DNA from: Isoetes taiwanensis
Taxonomy: Eukaryota > Streptophyta > Lycopodiopsida > Isoetales > Isoetaceae
Reading direction: 5' to 3'
NCBI GenBank assembly: GCA_021234155.1
Contig: JAJEKV010000082.1
Span: 4,818,685-4,882,684, forward strand
Length of the DNA: 64,000 bases
In this document: piece after piece, positions 40,212 through 51,925 of the stretch
Layout of the letters: the number at the start of each line of letters is the position of its first letter
Numbering within the stretch: position 1 is the first letter of the stretch
Made by a program: the position numbers and the translations under genes
The notes under the pieces: generated by a model
Database searches by the model: none
What the model was told of the DNA's origin: nothing
Seen by the model: the letters and a program-made list of their open reading frames with translations, nothing else

Positions 40212-43200
40212 CCTTCGTAGCTCGACCTCCTTGCCCTCCGGAGCGCTCTAGGCCTGCAGGTCGACACTACCTATTATTAATTATTAATAAAATTTTGGTT
40301 ATATGGTGACCACCCCACCTATCTACATGGATGCATGGCTAATCTCCCGGCGTAGGAAGAGGGTGAATCTTCCATTATGGCCGCGGAGACAGCGCCTATA
40401 TGCCTATATGCCGCTCATGCCTACACCTCTAGTTGCCCAGCGTGGAGGATACCCTTCCCGTATATGGGGCGTGAAGGATAGATTCCTCCTATCAAAGCAT
40501 ATATGGGGCTAAAGGTGCCTTTCCTATCAATGCATCTCTCAATGACCTCCTTTCTCTCGAGGTCGTCTACTTCCGTGGGACAGAAGTAGACTTTCTAATC
40601 TACCTTCCACTCGTCCAAGCGGAAACGCAGTCATGCCTACATTGACATTACACCACGCCCTAGAGATCACCGTAGTGGTCCCATCATCGATAAATACGCA
40701 TGCAACCCATACCTGGCATAGGTTGCATGCGTAGATTAATCTTAACTACACATGAAACTAATCTAAACACAAATCGACATGCCTGAGCCGATTTTTGCTG
40801 GCTCCTTTAATGCATGTGGTTAACATAATTACCCTAAGGTAATATTTATGAATTAACATTATCATAGTATCGGATACATTACTTCCGATAGTACAATTAT
40901 ATTTACTCTAAGCTTTGCAATATTTAACGACTTTTAGATCGCGATTATTTAAACAATAACCCTGATTAGACCTATTGTATCATAGACAAGGTTTTAATTA
41001 TCATACACAAGAATTAGATGTGCTTCTTATTCTCTTCCTTGGGTCCTGCATTACCCTTGGAAGTATATCCCTAAGATGCACTTAAGTATATCTTAATTCT
41101 ATTTTCTATTTATATTTATAAGGACCCGAGGTCATATAACTATCCTTGGAAGGAATTGCATCCTTGCGAAGGATTAATTAACATGCTACCTCACATTACT
41201 GTTGTTATTTAACTTATTTCCCTATGATACATATACATACAACAATTTCTATGCAGTTATTAGGATATATCTAACTTATCAATAAGACATATTAAAGCTT
41301 ATAATGCATGCGCACACCTTACCTAAGGCTAGAACGCATCCACCCATTGAGCCGGCGTCGAGTACTTTGGAGATGACTTGGTCGTTGCATTGCTCCCATA
41401 CTTTTGCTCCACTTCATTGGTGTAGTTAGCTACTACGTCAGTCTCGCACGTTGAAGGCCTCCTGAGCACTAAGGTATCTATCTATCTTACGCTCTATTTG
41501 CTTCGGCCATTGCCGGAGTGAACTCTATTCTATGGGTCGGTCAATTCGATGCAAGTACGTTCAATCATAAGATTGAGCCCTCCCACTTTCTTCAAAAAGA
41601 AAATGGTCCTGCACCCCTTCAATGACGTTGTACACAACATCATATCTATTCTCTCCCCTTAAGAGGTTATACGCTTCTTACTTAGCGCATTAATTTACTA
41701 GCCTTAGCTGACATATATAACCATCTAAGATAGATGCACATATTATGTTATCATTTATTTCAATATAGTTATGGGTTACCTACTTAGCTAGAACGATTCT
41801 AAACTACAAGGTTTTGTCATCATGACAATTCCTTTTGTCCCACAAGACTATTTGATTACTATAATTCTTATTTTAGATGTACCTTACATGTATTATTCTT
41901 TTATATTCTAGAGATTCCCCCTTCCTTAGTTATTTAAACTCTTGGAATATTCCTACCAATCGAATTGATGTCATCGTAACAAGTTGGCCGGACTTGTTAG
42001 ATTACTTCTTTTCTTTCGTTTGGATTATTCTTTTGGAGGTACTAGATTTATACATGGTCAACAATTATCTTAGTAATGATTCCTTCTTAGCGAGGAGATC
42101 AATCTCACCAAGTGGTTTCAATACGTTGGATGGCTGTTAACAATCGTGTATAATTTTAGTCACTCCTATGCGTTTCCTTCCCAATCCTTGACGCTTAGCT
42201 CAATATTGGGGCAATCCTTTCAACGAGAATATCTGGAAATGCCTTCTAATCCCAATATGGATGTTACCATCCCTACATTTAACCTACTAGGCCCCATGGC
42301 CTTAGATCCTTGAGCTTGCTAGAAGCTCATCCGCTCGTTGCCTGCTTGGAGTAGCAAGGTACGTTCTTCTGAGTCGCTCGATACTTCAGTCTCCTTGACG
42401 GTGGCTCCTCTTTGATGTAGAGGTTGACTTTGTTCATTAGAAGCCTCTCATTGCTGGTGGCTTGATGGTGTAGTTGATCACTTGAAATCTTCCATGCCGC
42501 TTTTCGAAAGCCTGAAGGTGGCGCCGTTGAAAAAAAGAACTTTCATCTTGAACTTTTTGTCTTGGCAGCTAAAGAACGACTATGTATCTGATATTGTTTC
42601 TTTGATTCCATCGATGTCTCATACGTCGAGTCCTCTTGTGGTTATCGTGTTGAGGATGTTGATTGCTTCAACCCTGCAAATTGCCTGACATCTCTTCCTT
42701 TGATGTGTTACACTATGGGGGGAAGGAATAACAGGGGAACTATACATGCAAAATATATAGCTTACATAATTACAATTACCACTAGAGCTATTAGGTCCCC
42801 CTTGTGCCTCCCTTCGAGTTGCACACCTACTCCGTGGCGATGTCATCGGTGTTCCTCCGGTGCAATGGTGTTGATGGTACGTTGGCTCGTACTCCGGGGT
42901 AACTCGTTGATATACTTGGGCCCTCCAATGTTTGTCGGCTATGGCACAACACGCTTTGCATCACATTCTAACTAAAGGTGTGCTGGTCGTTGATGTTTCG
43001 ACATTTCGATCTGCTTCCTGATGTTGTTCTCGGGCGGTAATTGTTCCCCCCTTCATGATACTTGAAGCTATTTGAAGGCGTCTCTTGAGGCTGTGCGCGA
43101 TTCCTTTGGCTATACTCCTCTGGAGTTGTTCTCTTCTGCAGTTGTTCTTTGAATCATCCATCATTGGGTTCACTAAGCTGCATGCAAGTCCGCGTGCAAG

Positions 43201-46200
43201 TCATCGGCTCGCCTCGCCTAGTTGCTTCTCCATCGAGCTTCCAAACTTCCTTGTTTGATCCCCTCGATCACATGTCTTAGACGTTGTCACGTTCCACAGT
43301 GCTATGCCGTCTTCCTGTCTTGAGGTACCTTCCGGTGGCTTTGATTGTGCTCGTCAGTTTTGATCCTCCTGTTGCTTCTAGAGAGCTCGTGGAAGAAGTC
43401 GGTTGCTAGTACTTCTCCAGCTTTCAGTTCCTGACCTCCCTCTATGCATGTCGATCTCTCTGGCAAGTAAAACATCATGGCTCTCCTCCCTGCTGGCTAT
43501 GTTGTCGGGGTGATGGATCCTTATATCTGCGCAGCTTGACCCTTGAGTTGAAGAAGTACTTGCCTTAGATATACTCTTGTCGTTGAATAGCCTGGCTATT
43601 ATCTTGAACTCTCTTTTTGCCGAGGGTGCTTCAGTTGCTATCCTTGTCGTTAAGGTGTCGAATGCTTCTACTTTGGGCATTTGATGTCCCACATGTCGAA
43701 GATATGATCGACTTCTTCTCTCTAATTACTGGTAGGAGTACCCGATGAAGCCATCACCTAGTTGTTGAAGGCATATCTCCTCGTCGCAGTGCCTTTCGTA
43801 AGTGCATCTCCATCTAATACACGTGTCATAGCGCATCACCCTATATTACCACAAGGTGGAATTATGGTCGTCGAGATGTTGCCTTCTTAGTTGGCTCGTT
43901 GATGTCGGGTCGTTCCTCCCTCTATTGTTGAGGCCACTCGTGTCATAAGTTCGTCAACTGTTGCTGCTGCCACAAGATGTAGTGTTGCGTCCTGACGATG
44001 TCCTGGTGCAGCGCTGATGATCTTGACATGACCGGTGTTGTCTCTTATTCTGACATTGGGTGGACGAGCGGTCTTCTACTTGAGGGCACTTCCCGAAGTG
44101 TTTGGAGTCGAAGGTTTGCTTGGCCTCTGGTCGTTCTCCCTCGTACTTGCTCTTTCATTTTGATCTTGGGCTATAGTTGTGCTTCCTTGCTTCCTCCTTT
44201 GGTAGTCGAAGTGAAGGAGCTTCCTGATCTAAGCGCTAAATCCGTAAAACATGACTCTAAACTCATGTTTCTCCACTATATCTGTGAACACCCGAGATAT
44301 ACAATAGACATATACGTATTTACATTGGGATTTTAATTCATCCACTTTTCCAAAACAACTACGAAAATCTACTTAAATGTTTATACTCCTTTAGGATTTT
44401 CCCTCCTCCTATCGCGTTGATTATTCGGTGTTGCTGCATCTTCTTCATTCTGGTTGACTCCGGGATTCCTTGAGATGCTGCTACTATTGTTGAGCTTCAT
44501 GTCTGATCCAAGCTCGTCACCCCAAGTTGCGAAGAGTGTTCGTCGATGTGATCCCTTGAAAAAGATGCTCCTCGTTAATTTGTATGTCCGTCGTGAGGAA
44601 TGCGGTGACCGCTCAACGTCCCTACATGCGGTGTGTCGTTGCAGGATTGCCGATGTGCGGTGCCGCTGGTCGCTTGAGTAGGATCATCCGACTGTTGCAG
44701 TTGGGCATTCTTGAATGTCTTCGAAGCTCTGAGATCGTGGTTGGTAGGTAGGCAGGCATTGTCATTCCTCCGCAGGTTGAATTTCTGAGTGCGACTCCTG
44801 TTGCTTGGGCTTTGCTTCATTCCGAGGTGGCTCTCCTGTGCCTGGAAGTGTGGTTTGTACCTGCTGGCTAGGTCGTCTCCTCCGTCCTTTGGGTCCTATC
44901 CATTCGAGTCTCGCACTCCTTGGCTGACATAGTAAAGTCGTCCTTCCTTTGGCTTCTAGGTGTTTCTGGGTCCAGAATTCTTGTTCGAGCGGAATATTTT
45001 CCTCCTTGATCTTGCTCCTAATGCTGATGTAGGCCTTCAAGTCGGAGATGTTCCCTAATATGCGTCTCCTCCCCCTCCTGGTCTCCTACTTTTTGGAACC
45101 GATGAAAGTTCTCCTGCTGGTGCAAGGGAGCTGGAAGCTTGTCCTGGTCAGCCTTAGGTGCTTTGTGGTTGCCTAGCTTGGTTGCTCCTTTTGTTGACGT
45201 TGCATGACATTCGCTTGTGCTACTGGGCTGCAAGGTCGTGGTGGTCTTCCCTCCGGTTTGTATACGCTCCTTGTGTCGCCATGACTTCTCCCCTCGACGG
45301 AAGATTATGCCCTCTGGCTCTAGCTCGTGATGCTAACGCAGCATCGATGTCTAACGGCTTCCTGCACCTGTATTTTGCTGCCTTGCGTTCTTCCATTTGA
45401 AACTCATGTACGTCGAGTCGGTGAAGGCGTCGAGATCTAGACGTGGACGTGGACGTGGACGTGGACGTGGTAGCCGGGAGGTTGACATCTAGAAGATTCT
45501 TGATGGCGTTGGTTACCAAATATTCTTCCCATTTGATGAAGATTGATGATAGGCCGGTGGTGTTCTGTTCTACTCGTTTGTCGGTTGAGGTGTTTGTCGT
45601 TGTGCTTCCCTCTCTTGGGTCTGTCTTTTCGGTCTCCTCTCCTTATCTGTGTGTACATCGGCTGAGTCCTTGATGTCTTCAAGAAGTTGCGCCTCTATCT
45701 CTTCTGTGGCTCTGGCCCTGTAATTCGAAAGCAACGCTCGTATATCCTCGAGTGCTCTCCTACAACATTCTGGGCTCTATAAGCAAGCAAGATGGTTCGA
45801 GCAGCATTACTGGAGACATATCTATAATCTACATGGACATTAGGACGTGTGGTATGGCATGACATGAGGGTTGTTTTGCAAAACCTCCATGATGTTTGAG
45901 GCATATTCTAAGGTCCTAGCAAAGTTGGTTTGGGGGAGCGGTCCAATCTCTACACATGGAGTGACTTGGGCAGCTCTAGGCTCTAGCTCCTTTCTAGGTA
46001 TCTTGGCAATAGGGAGTGTCAATGTGGCGGCTATATAAGTCAAATTCTATTAGAAGGACACAGAATTAGGTCAAGGTTTATGCCTTTGGCTCGAGCAGAG
46101 GTGATGTACAAACAGTTGGACTTGGGTTGCTATGCCGAGGTCTAGATGACTATTACAAAGGGGTGTCCTTGTGCACTTCTATCTAGGAGTAAGGCATCAG

Positions 46201-46443
46201 CTTTGAGCCGAGAGCAATACTTGCAAGGTACTAATGGGGTATGCTTCTATTTACAAACAAACCACAGTTTGGAAAAACAATTCAAGGGTTTGAGCAATTT
46301 TGGTCATTTTGAGCTGGGGTTTGACATTTCTAGCCTAAATTGAGGTCATAAATGGATTGTAGACTGTCTAACGGTCCTGTTGCAACAAATTTCAGGCGAT
46401 TTGGAGCTCTGTAGCTCAAGTTATGGAGGTTCAAAGTTTGGAG

Positions 46444-46510
46444 GTCTCACACATTGCGCCCAGCCTGAAAATGAGATTCTCATTATCTGTCCTGGCGCGA
46501 CGTGTGAGAC
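46444..46510. repeat. Foldback repeat, copy 1
   Basis: GTCTCACACATTGCGCCCAG is matched in reverse by CTGGCGCGACGTGTGAGAC. The stem is about 19 bp with a few mismatches, and inside it AATGAGATTCTCATT forms a second inverted repeat. Copies lie at 46657-46723 and 47466-47558. Confidence 0.7.
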
Positions 46511-46656
46511 ATTGGCTCTAAATGGGTTAAACTTGTCCAATTTGGGTGATATAAGGGTCTAATCCTGCTTGTCCCGTTGAGTTAGGCAGAATGGACCCCT
46601 TATTTGGTCGATTTAGAGCAGTTTTGGGCACTTTTGGGGCATGGTCTCACAGCAAG

Positions 46657-46723
46657 GTCTCACACGTTGCGCCCAGACCGATAATGAACTTTTCATTTTC
46701 TGTCCTGGCGCGACGTGTGAGAC
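46657..46723. repeat. Foldback repeat, copy 2
   Basis: GTCTCACACGTTGCGCCCAG pairs with CTGGCGCGACGTGTGAGAC, a better stem than copy 1. The inner stem AATGAACTTTTCATT is altered but still self-complementary in outline. Confidence 0.7.
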
Positions 46724-47465
46724 ATCCTCTCAAATTGGCCTAGGATGTCTGTTTTGACTAAAACAAAAGCTAAAACTTACTAACTCAACTTAATTAAGTA
46801 ACTTTATACACTTATAATTTACTCTAAAACACTTTGTATTAAACAAATTTTATCATTTACGAAATTAATAAGGCTCGCCTTTGATATGACTGGCTAAGTG
46901 CATATCTTTCTTCATTAGAGTTATTCCCTTAGCGTGTCGTAAGCGGTGCCGTTGAGTCTTCAAAATGTTGGACCAGCTTCTCGCTACTTCTTGACCCTTG
47001 GCCTCCCGCTCTCGTTTACGCTCTCTCCTCTTCTTGTTTCCTTGGCCTCCTTGGCCTCTGGGTCAAGCAGCCTTTGTCGGGAAGTCGAGCGGTCTGTTTG
47101 GTGCGCGTCATGTCGATCGGAGGCTTGGTGTCTATCAAGATGCCGTCTCTATCTAGCTTAAGGGTCTTGGTTCTAAGTCTAAGGCTTGGCTATTAATATT
47201 ATCTAACATTATTAAAGCTTAAATCTAATTAAGAATTATAATTCAAATATAAACGATGCTCGCCCTCAGTGGTTGGCACGGGGGGGTTTTGGGGGGTTCA
47301 ACCCGTGGATGGGAGGTTCAATTCCCGCTACTACGGGAATTCTTTTAAGATGAGGTTCAAATAGATTGGAAAGCTAGACTAATCTAGCTAATTCCTAGGT
47401 TGAAATTCGGATTACCGAGTTACTTTTCTAAAATTTTTTACTTTTTAAACTGTTTTGAGATCAAT

Positions 47466-47558
47466 GTCCCACACGTTGCGCCCAGGCAGAAAATGAGATG
47501 CTCATTATCAGGCAGAAAATGAGACGTTCATTATCTGTCCTGACGCGACGTGTGAGAC
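47466..47558. repeat. Foldback repeat, copy 3 (expanded)
   Basis: Outer arms GTCCCACACGTTGCGCCCAG and CTGACGCGACGTGTGAGAC are kept. The inner part is duplicated (GGCAGAAAATGAGA occurs twice). A further right arm, CTGGCGCGACGTGTGAGACC, follows at about 47568-47587. Confidence 0.65.
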
Positions 47559-47696
47559 CATCCTATCTGGCGCGACGTGTGAGACCATCCTATCTGGCTC
47601 ACTAATTTTTGTCTTTTTATGTTCTCATTCACTTTAATTGTTACTAGCTACTTTAACTGCTACTAGCTTAGCATGTACTACAAAAATGAGAAAAAA

Positions 47697-47950
47697 ATTT
47701 CCCCATTCTTCGAGGTTTGAGAATCCTATTAAGTTAATACTACTGGGAGCATGGTCAAAATTTCCCCATTCTTTGAGGTTTGAGAATCCTATTAAGTTAA
47801 TACTACTGGGAGCATGGTCAGTGCTTTGCTCTTGGTCTCCAAGAACATTGCATGGTCAAAATTTCCCCATTCTTCGAGGTTTGAGAATCCTATTAAGTTA
47901 ATACTACTGGGAGCATGGTCAGTGCTTTGCTCTTGGTCTCCAAGAACATT
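47697..47950. repeat. Triplicated segment next to the primer binding site
   Basis: AATTTCCCCATTCTTCGAGG and the following 50 or so bases (to GGGAGCATGGTCA) are present three times. Copies two and three each also carry GTGCTTTGCTCTTGGTCTCC to AAGAACATTGC. The third copy runs directly into the primer binding site. The copies are almost identical, so the expansion is recent. Confidence 0.8.
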
Positions 47951-47962
47951 GCTCTGATACCA
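47951..47962 (-). promoter_or_regulatory. Primer binding site for initiator Met-tRNA
   Basis: The minus strand reads TGGTATCAGAGC, the complement of the 3' end of plant initiator methionine tRNA, one base inside the 5' LTR. This fixes the orientation of the element and its 5' LTR boundary. Confidence 0.85.
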
Positions 47963-47963
47963 C

Positions 47964-49608
47964 TGTGACGTCCCCTACTCGTATACGGTGCACTCATCGT
48001 ATACAAACAGGAGTTCATCCCCCATACCAGCTCCATGCCGATACAGGGCCCTCCACATAACACTGCAACCGTAACGGGTTCCAGTGGGAAGAGTGAAGGG
48101 GTCATTTACCCCGTCTCCCTCAGGGCCTACCTAGCTGCGGAAGCGTAAACATACATGTCAGTATACAATAACATCACATATCCACCTCGAAGGGTGGTCC
48201 ATCACATCTGCATAGACAAAGATCAGCACAATACATATGGGAAATCCTACCCAAGGCTCAGACTCAAAGGGATGACTGACGGCTTGGGTCTCCAGAGTTC
48301 ATTGCAGACAGAATTCATGGCAATGGATTTGGCTGGCATAAGAACATGGCTTAGGGTTGTCCACTCCATCCGCCCCTCCTGTGCACACTTTGCAGAGTAG
48401 GCTGAAAAGTGTTGGGACTTCAGAAGGCTTTCATGGGGTGCATAGCCAAAGGGGCTATGCATCTCCCCAAAGTCCGGGGGAGCGGTGGGGATCACTCCCT
48501 CCAGAGATCTACATGCTGACTCAAGGTGACTAGAGGGCCACTGCCCTTATTCGACTGAACCCACTGGAAGGTGAACCCCACCCCACGGGTGTCGAGCCCA
48601 TGCCTTGCCCGCACTCAGTGGCAAGCCATTAGACCTAGTCACAATGATCCCCGGTAGCACTAACACACCATAGGGATCGTTCAAGAGTCAGAACATGAAC
48701 CTCCTTCTTAGCCAGTCTGGCCCCTTCACCCACAACCAGGTGTGGTTCTTGTACACAGGCCGAATCTATAGTGTGCTAGAGAGGCTAACTATGAGCATCT
48801 ACTAACAAGCTTGAGGTCTCTACCCCCCTTCCCAATACAAGGAGTTCACAGAGATACATCATCCATATACATCACAGAAGAACTAAAGAACTAGATCTAA
48901 TCTATATCATAGAGTTAGGTTCTTTAGTTAGAGTCTGGTTTCTAGAGATCTAGAAGGCTGCTATGGGCAATTTAATAGGCTAAACCTACTGGTTATATGA
49001 CTAAAAGAGGGTTTAGACTATTTAATTGGCCAAATACCTGATCCTTGAGTTCCTCCTCCTGACCTGAGTTCGACCATTCTGCTGAAATGCTCGAATCAAG
49101 GGAACTAATGGTGCAATTCTCTCAGACAGAGTCTGGGAGGCGGTTTTGACCCTTGGGGCAGCCAAAACAGAGCTCTAAAACCCTAGAAACGAAAATGGGC
49201 AAGTTAGGGTTCTCCTACTTAAATAGACAAGGGGGTTGGCTAGGGTTTCCAATTATCCCCTTTAGGCATGTGGGATAATTGGAAATGGGCCCACTTGTCT
49301 TTAATGGCTAGGTGGCCAAATGTGCCCCATGGAAATGTGTGCACCCAAATGTGCCCACATGGAAATGTATGCACCTAAATGGGCCCACATGGAAATGTGT
49401 GCACCTAAATGTGCCCACATGGAAATGGGTGCACCTTAATAAATGTGCATGTGCACATTAATAAGAAATGCACATACCTAGCAAGTTGCCCCCTAGGGGC
49501 TACTAGCCTGGCTACACGTCGGCGTGCACGTCAGTCGGGGTGGCGTGTACGCGTGACGAGGCAGTACAGTATACGTCCTGGGACCGTATACTGTGCTGGA
49601 ACGTCACA
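47964..49608 (-). repeat. 5' LTR of the nested retrotransposon (1645 bp)
   Basis: The ends are inverted TGTGACGT and ACGTCACA. Near the upstream (U3) end an ACAGTATACG/CGTATACTGT inverted repeat lies at 49566-49594, and GTATACG also occurs twice near the other end (about 47980-48004). At about 49316-49440 a unit of about 30 bp (AAATGTGCCCACATGGAAAT plus GTGTGCACCT) is repeated four times. This LTR looks intact, unlike its partner at 38074. Confidence 0.85.
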
Positions 49609-51800
49609 GCAGATATCACCACAAGTCATTTAAGAAAACTGAGTCCAATTTGCAGCAAAGCACTCAACCACATAGCATCATATGGAAGGATAAGCTCGGT
49701 TACCTGCACCAAACAATACACAAACAAGCATTAGACATGGTTGTCATGTACTTGGCGACAGGTAAACTATGAACTTATCCGGCTACTCGCCCTTCACCAT
49801 AAACAACAATGTGAACAAGAGAAAACATAATATAAACATGTAGAGTGTTCGAACCCAGGAGATCAGAGCTTCTATACACCATGTTATATAAGAGACCCAT
49901 CACATGCAACACAAAATAGAAGAATAAAGAATACTTTAGCAGGAACAGCAAGGGAAACAGTATGACCACCAATAAATAAAAGAAGACTGCTAAGGGAAAT
50001 GTGCAAAGAGGAAATGAATAACAACACAAGATGTTAGTGACACTAAAAACCCAAACAAAGGGACTTAAGGAGAAGGCACAGCTATTTTGCAGGAGCAAAG
50101 TTATAGGAGGAAAATCCTGGAAACACAGAACATAACACTGAAAACTTAGAGCAAATAGGAACACATAAGGACAGACTAGACCCTAAATACAGGAGGAAAG
50201 GAAGCTGGTATAAGCACAGAGGTAGCAGAAAGCATTGAATTCACATAAGCAGAGTATATGAGATACATTTGGTATGGGAAAGAGAAGATGTACAAAAACA
50301 TGACAATTGTAGAAACAAGATCTAAAAAATTCCTTCACATGTAGAGCAAGGGCTACATCATGAAAACTAATAAGGAAAAGCAGAATGTCAGTTAAACAGG
50401 TCCAAGAGGTTAGATTAGGCTATAATAAACTACTGAAGTTAAATTATATCACTGAATACAAATTAAATTCACTATGAAGATCCTGAAAAGCTGAGGATAT
50501 TATATTATAGGGAACCGAGGATCAAGAAGTCCAAAGTTAGTACACATGCAAGAACAACCTAGAGAAATTATCTAAAACAGAAATCTAAGGATACAAGAAA
50601 ATGGTTGAAGTAAATAGTAAACAACTTAATAGAAAGGACACACAGCAGAAAACGAATATTAAGCGGTATATCACTGAAAATAAACTAAAGGAAATCAAAG
50701 GGTTAATGAAAGAAGACAGAATACAACAGTAAGAGCAAGGATTCAGATAAAGGGCAACCAAGGATTCAGATATCTAATTATATTAAGAAGAAAACAAGAA
50801 AAACCTAGGGAACATAATGGAGATTAATGGAGGTCATGGAGATTACTGGTGAAAGCAGTGATAGGGTAAAGGTGTGAATAACAAATCTACAGTAAAGATC
50901 CAAGAAAATTCGAAACAATGTGGTAAAGAATAGAAACTGGAGGAGAATTTGGGATTAAGGGAATACGAAAGAACAAAACAATATCAATCTAAACCTTATT
51001 TGCAGAAACGTCTAGAGGAACTCCAGCAGGTAGAACGTTGGGGGTAACTTGTGAAGACAGATCAATCGTGGGAACACCAACACCTGGAGCACTGGGAGCA
51101 TTTGGAGCAATAGGATCTGCTGGGGCAGACAACTCAGGGATCTCAGGAGTGCAAGCAACTGAAATGGGAATTTGAGCTGCACCAAGAGTAGAACTAGCTT
51201 CCCCTTCAAGATTAATGGGGTTTTTCGCTGATCCAGGCAACTTGGCAGGCCTGTGATAATCAAATATCTTCCTTCTTTTTTCTGCTTTCAATTCCTCTTC
51301 CTGCATTTTGATCAGAGTTGCCTTATTAAAGCCTTCTTTCCTTCTACCCATCAACTTAACAGAGCATGGCTTGCTCGCCAAAGCCGAGAATGGTGAACCC
51401 ACGATGCAGAATGAAGACACAAATTTAAGGAGAGGATAAACAGAATTTCTTAGCTGGAAAATCAGAAAAATAACACATCCAGATTGTCGCACATGGGTAA
51501 GCAACTGCCGTTCAGTTAGACGTACATCAGCCGCCATCGTGAGCACCGCAGAGCCGTGAGGAAGAAGAAGCCAACCCTAAAATGCGTTTAACTGGAATGT
51601 CGAAGGGGAAAGTGGAATAAAATGGAAAATAGAAGAAATAAATGATATTAGGCATACAAATTGAATTTATTCCCCTAAAATATCACTCAATGGTCCTATA
51701 TAAATGGAGAACCAAGTATAGGTACAGTTAAGTCCTAAGATCATGAGAAATTGGTAATCATGCCTAAATGGACATATGTAGTCAGTTATATATAAAAAAA
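49609..51800 (-). repeat. Left terminal repeat, inner segment
   Basis: Nearly identical by eye to 56953-57625 plus 61577-63099, with only a handful of differences. It starts at GCAGATATCACC, the insertion point of the LTR element, and ends in TATATAAAAAAA at 51800, where the core begins. It contains a second copy of ORF A exon 1. Confidence 0.9.
50995..51537 (-). CDS. ORF A exon 1, downstream copy (orphan)
   Basis: The frame starts at ATG 51537 (MAADVRLTERQLL) and runs 181 codons to AAG, followed by a GTTTAG donor. It is the same as 62301-62843 except for a few substitutions. A basic, charged stretch MGRRKEGFNKATLIKMQEEE continues into KAEKRRK; a Pro/Ala/Ser-rich tail follows. In this copy nothing to splice to lies downstream within the repeat, because the repeat is cut before exon 2. 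Transcripts from here would be truncated or would read into the nested LTR element. Function is unknown. Confidence 0.5.
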
Positions 51801-51925
51801 CCTACCACCAACCGCAGTACAGGTGGGGCACCTGATATTCACACATGAACATAAATTATGCTACAACAGGGAGAGTAGGGCCCTGTTGTAACACAGGGGC
51901 CCTACCTGTCCCGTATAGAACTACT

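Larger units (their letters stand above)
39629..47950 (-). other. Interior of the nested LTR retrotransposon
   Basis: No pol domain is recognisable on either strand. The minus strand has several open frames of 70-104 codons (for example 43378-43692 and 45220-45519) rich in Arg, Ser, Thr and Glu that might be remnants of a Gag-like protein, but none has a zinc knuckle. 39700-42100 is AT-rich and contains paired stem-loops. 46440-47590 holds a recurring hairpin. 47697-47950 is a triplicated segment. A GGACGT hexamer array lies at 45441-45470. At 47268-47340 a tRNA-like stretch (CAGTGGTTGGCAC, then GAGGTTCAATTCCCG) may be a fragment of a SINE. Confidence 0.5.
38074..49608 (-). mobile_element. 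LTR retrotransposon, apparently non-autonomous (LARD-like)
   Basis: The LTRs lie at 38074-about 39628 and 47964-49608. The 5' LTR, on the minus strand, has inverted ends TGTGACGT...ACGTCACA and is followed after one base by a primer binding site complementary to initiator methionine tRNA. The target site GCAGA follows the right end (49609-49613), and a damaged copy (GGA) precedes the left end. The uninterrupted site, TTTGCAGATATCACC, is at 56950-56964 in the other terminal repeat. The 8.3 kb interior has no RT, integrase or protease that I can recognise. That fits a large retrotransposon derivative mobilised in trans, though consensus errors could hide a pol. Confidence 0.8.

Noticed and set aside
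40251..40264. GCCTGCAGGTCGAC, identical to part of a pUC polylinker
   Set aside because: Flanks on both sides do not resemble vector sequence and fit the surrounding element. A 14-base match is short, although a vector screen would settle it.
47268..47340. tRNA gene
   Set aside because: B-box-like GGTTCAATTCC is present, but the G-run in the middle and lack of an acceptor stem argue against a working tRNA. Kept only as a possible SINE fragment.
49775..50164. 129-codon minus-strand frame, repeated almost unchanged at 57119-57508
   Set aside because: It lies in both terminal repeats, so the repetition is explained by repeat copying. The translation is a low-complexity hydrophobic string from AT-rich DNA and falls in the inferred ORF A intron.
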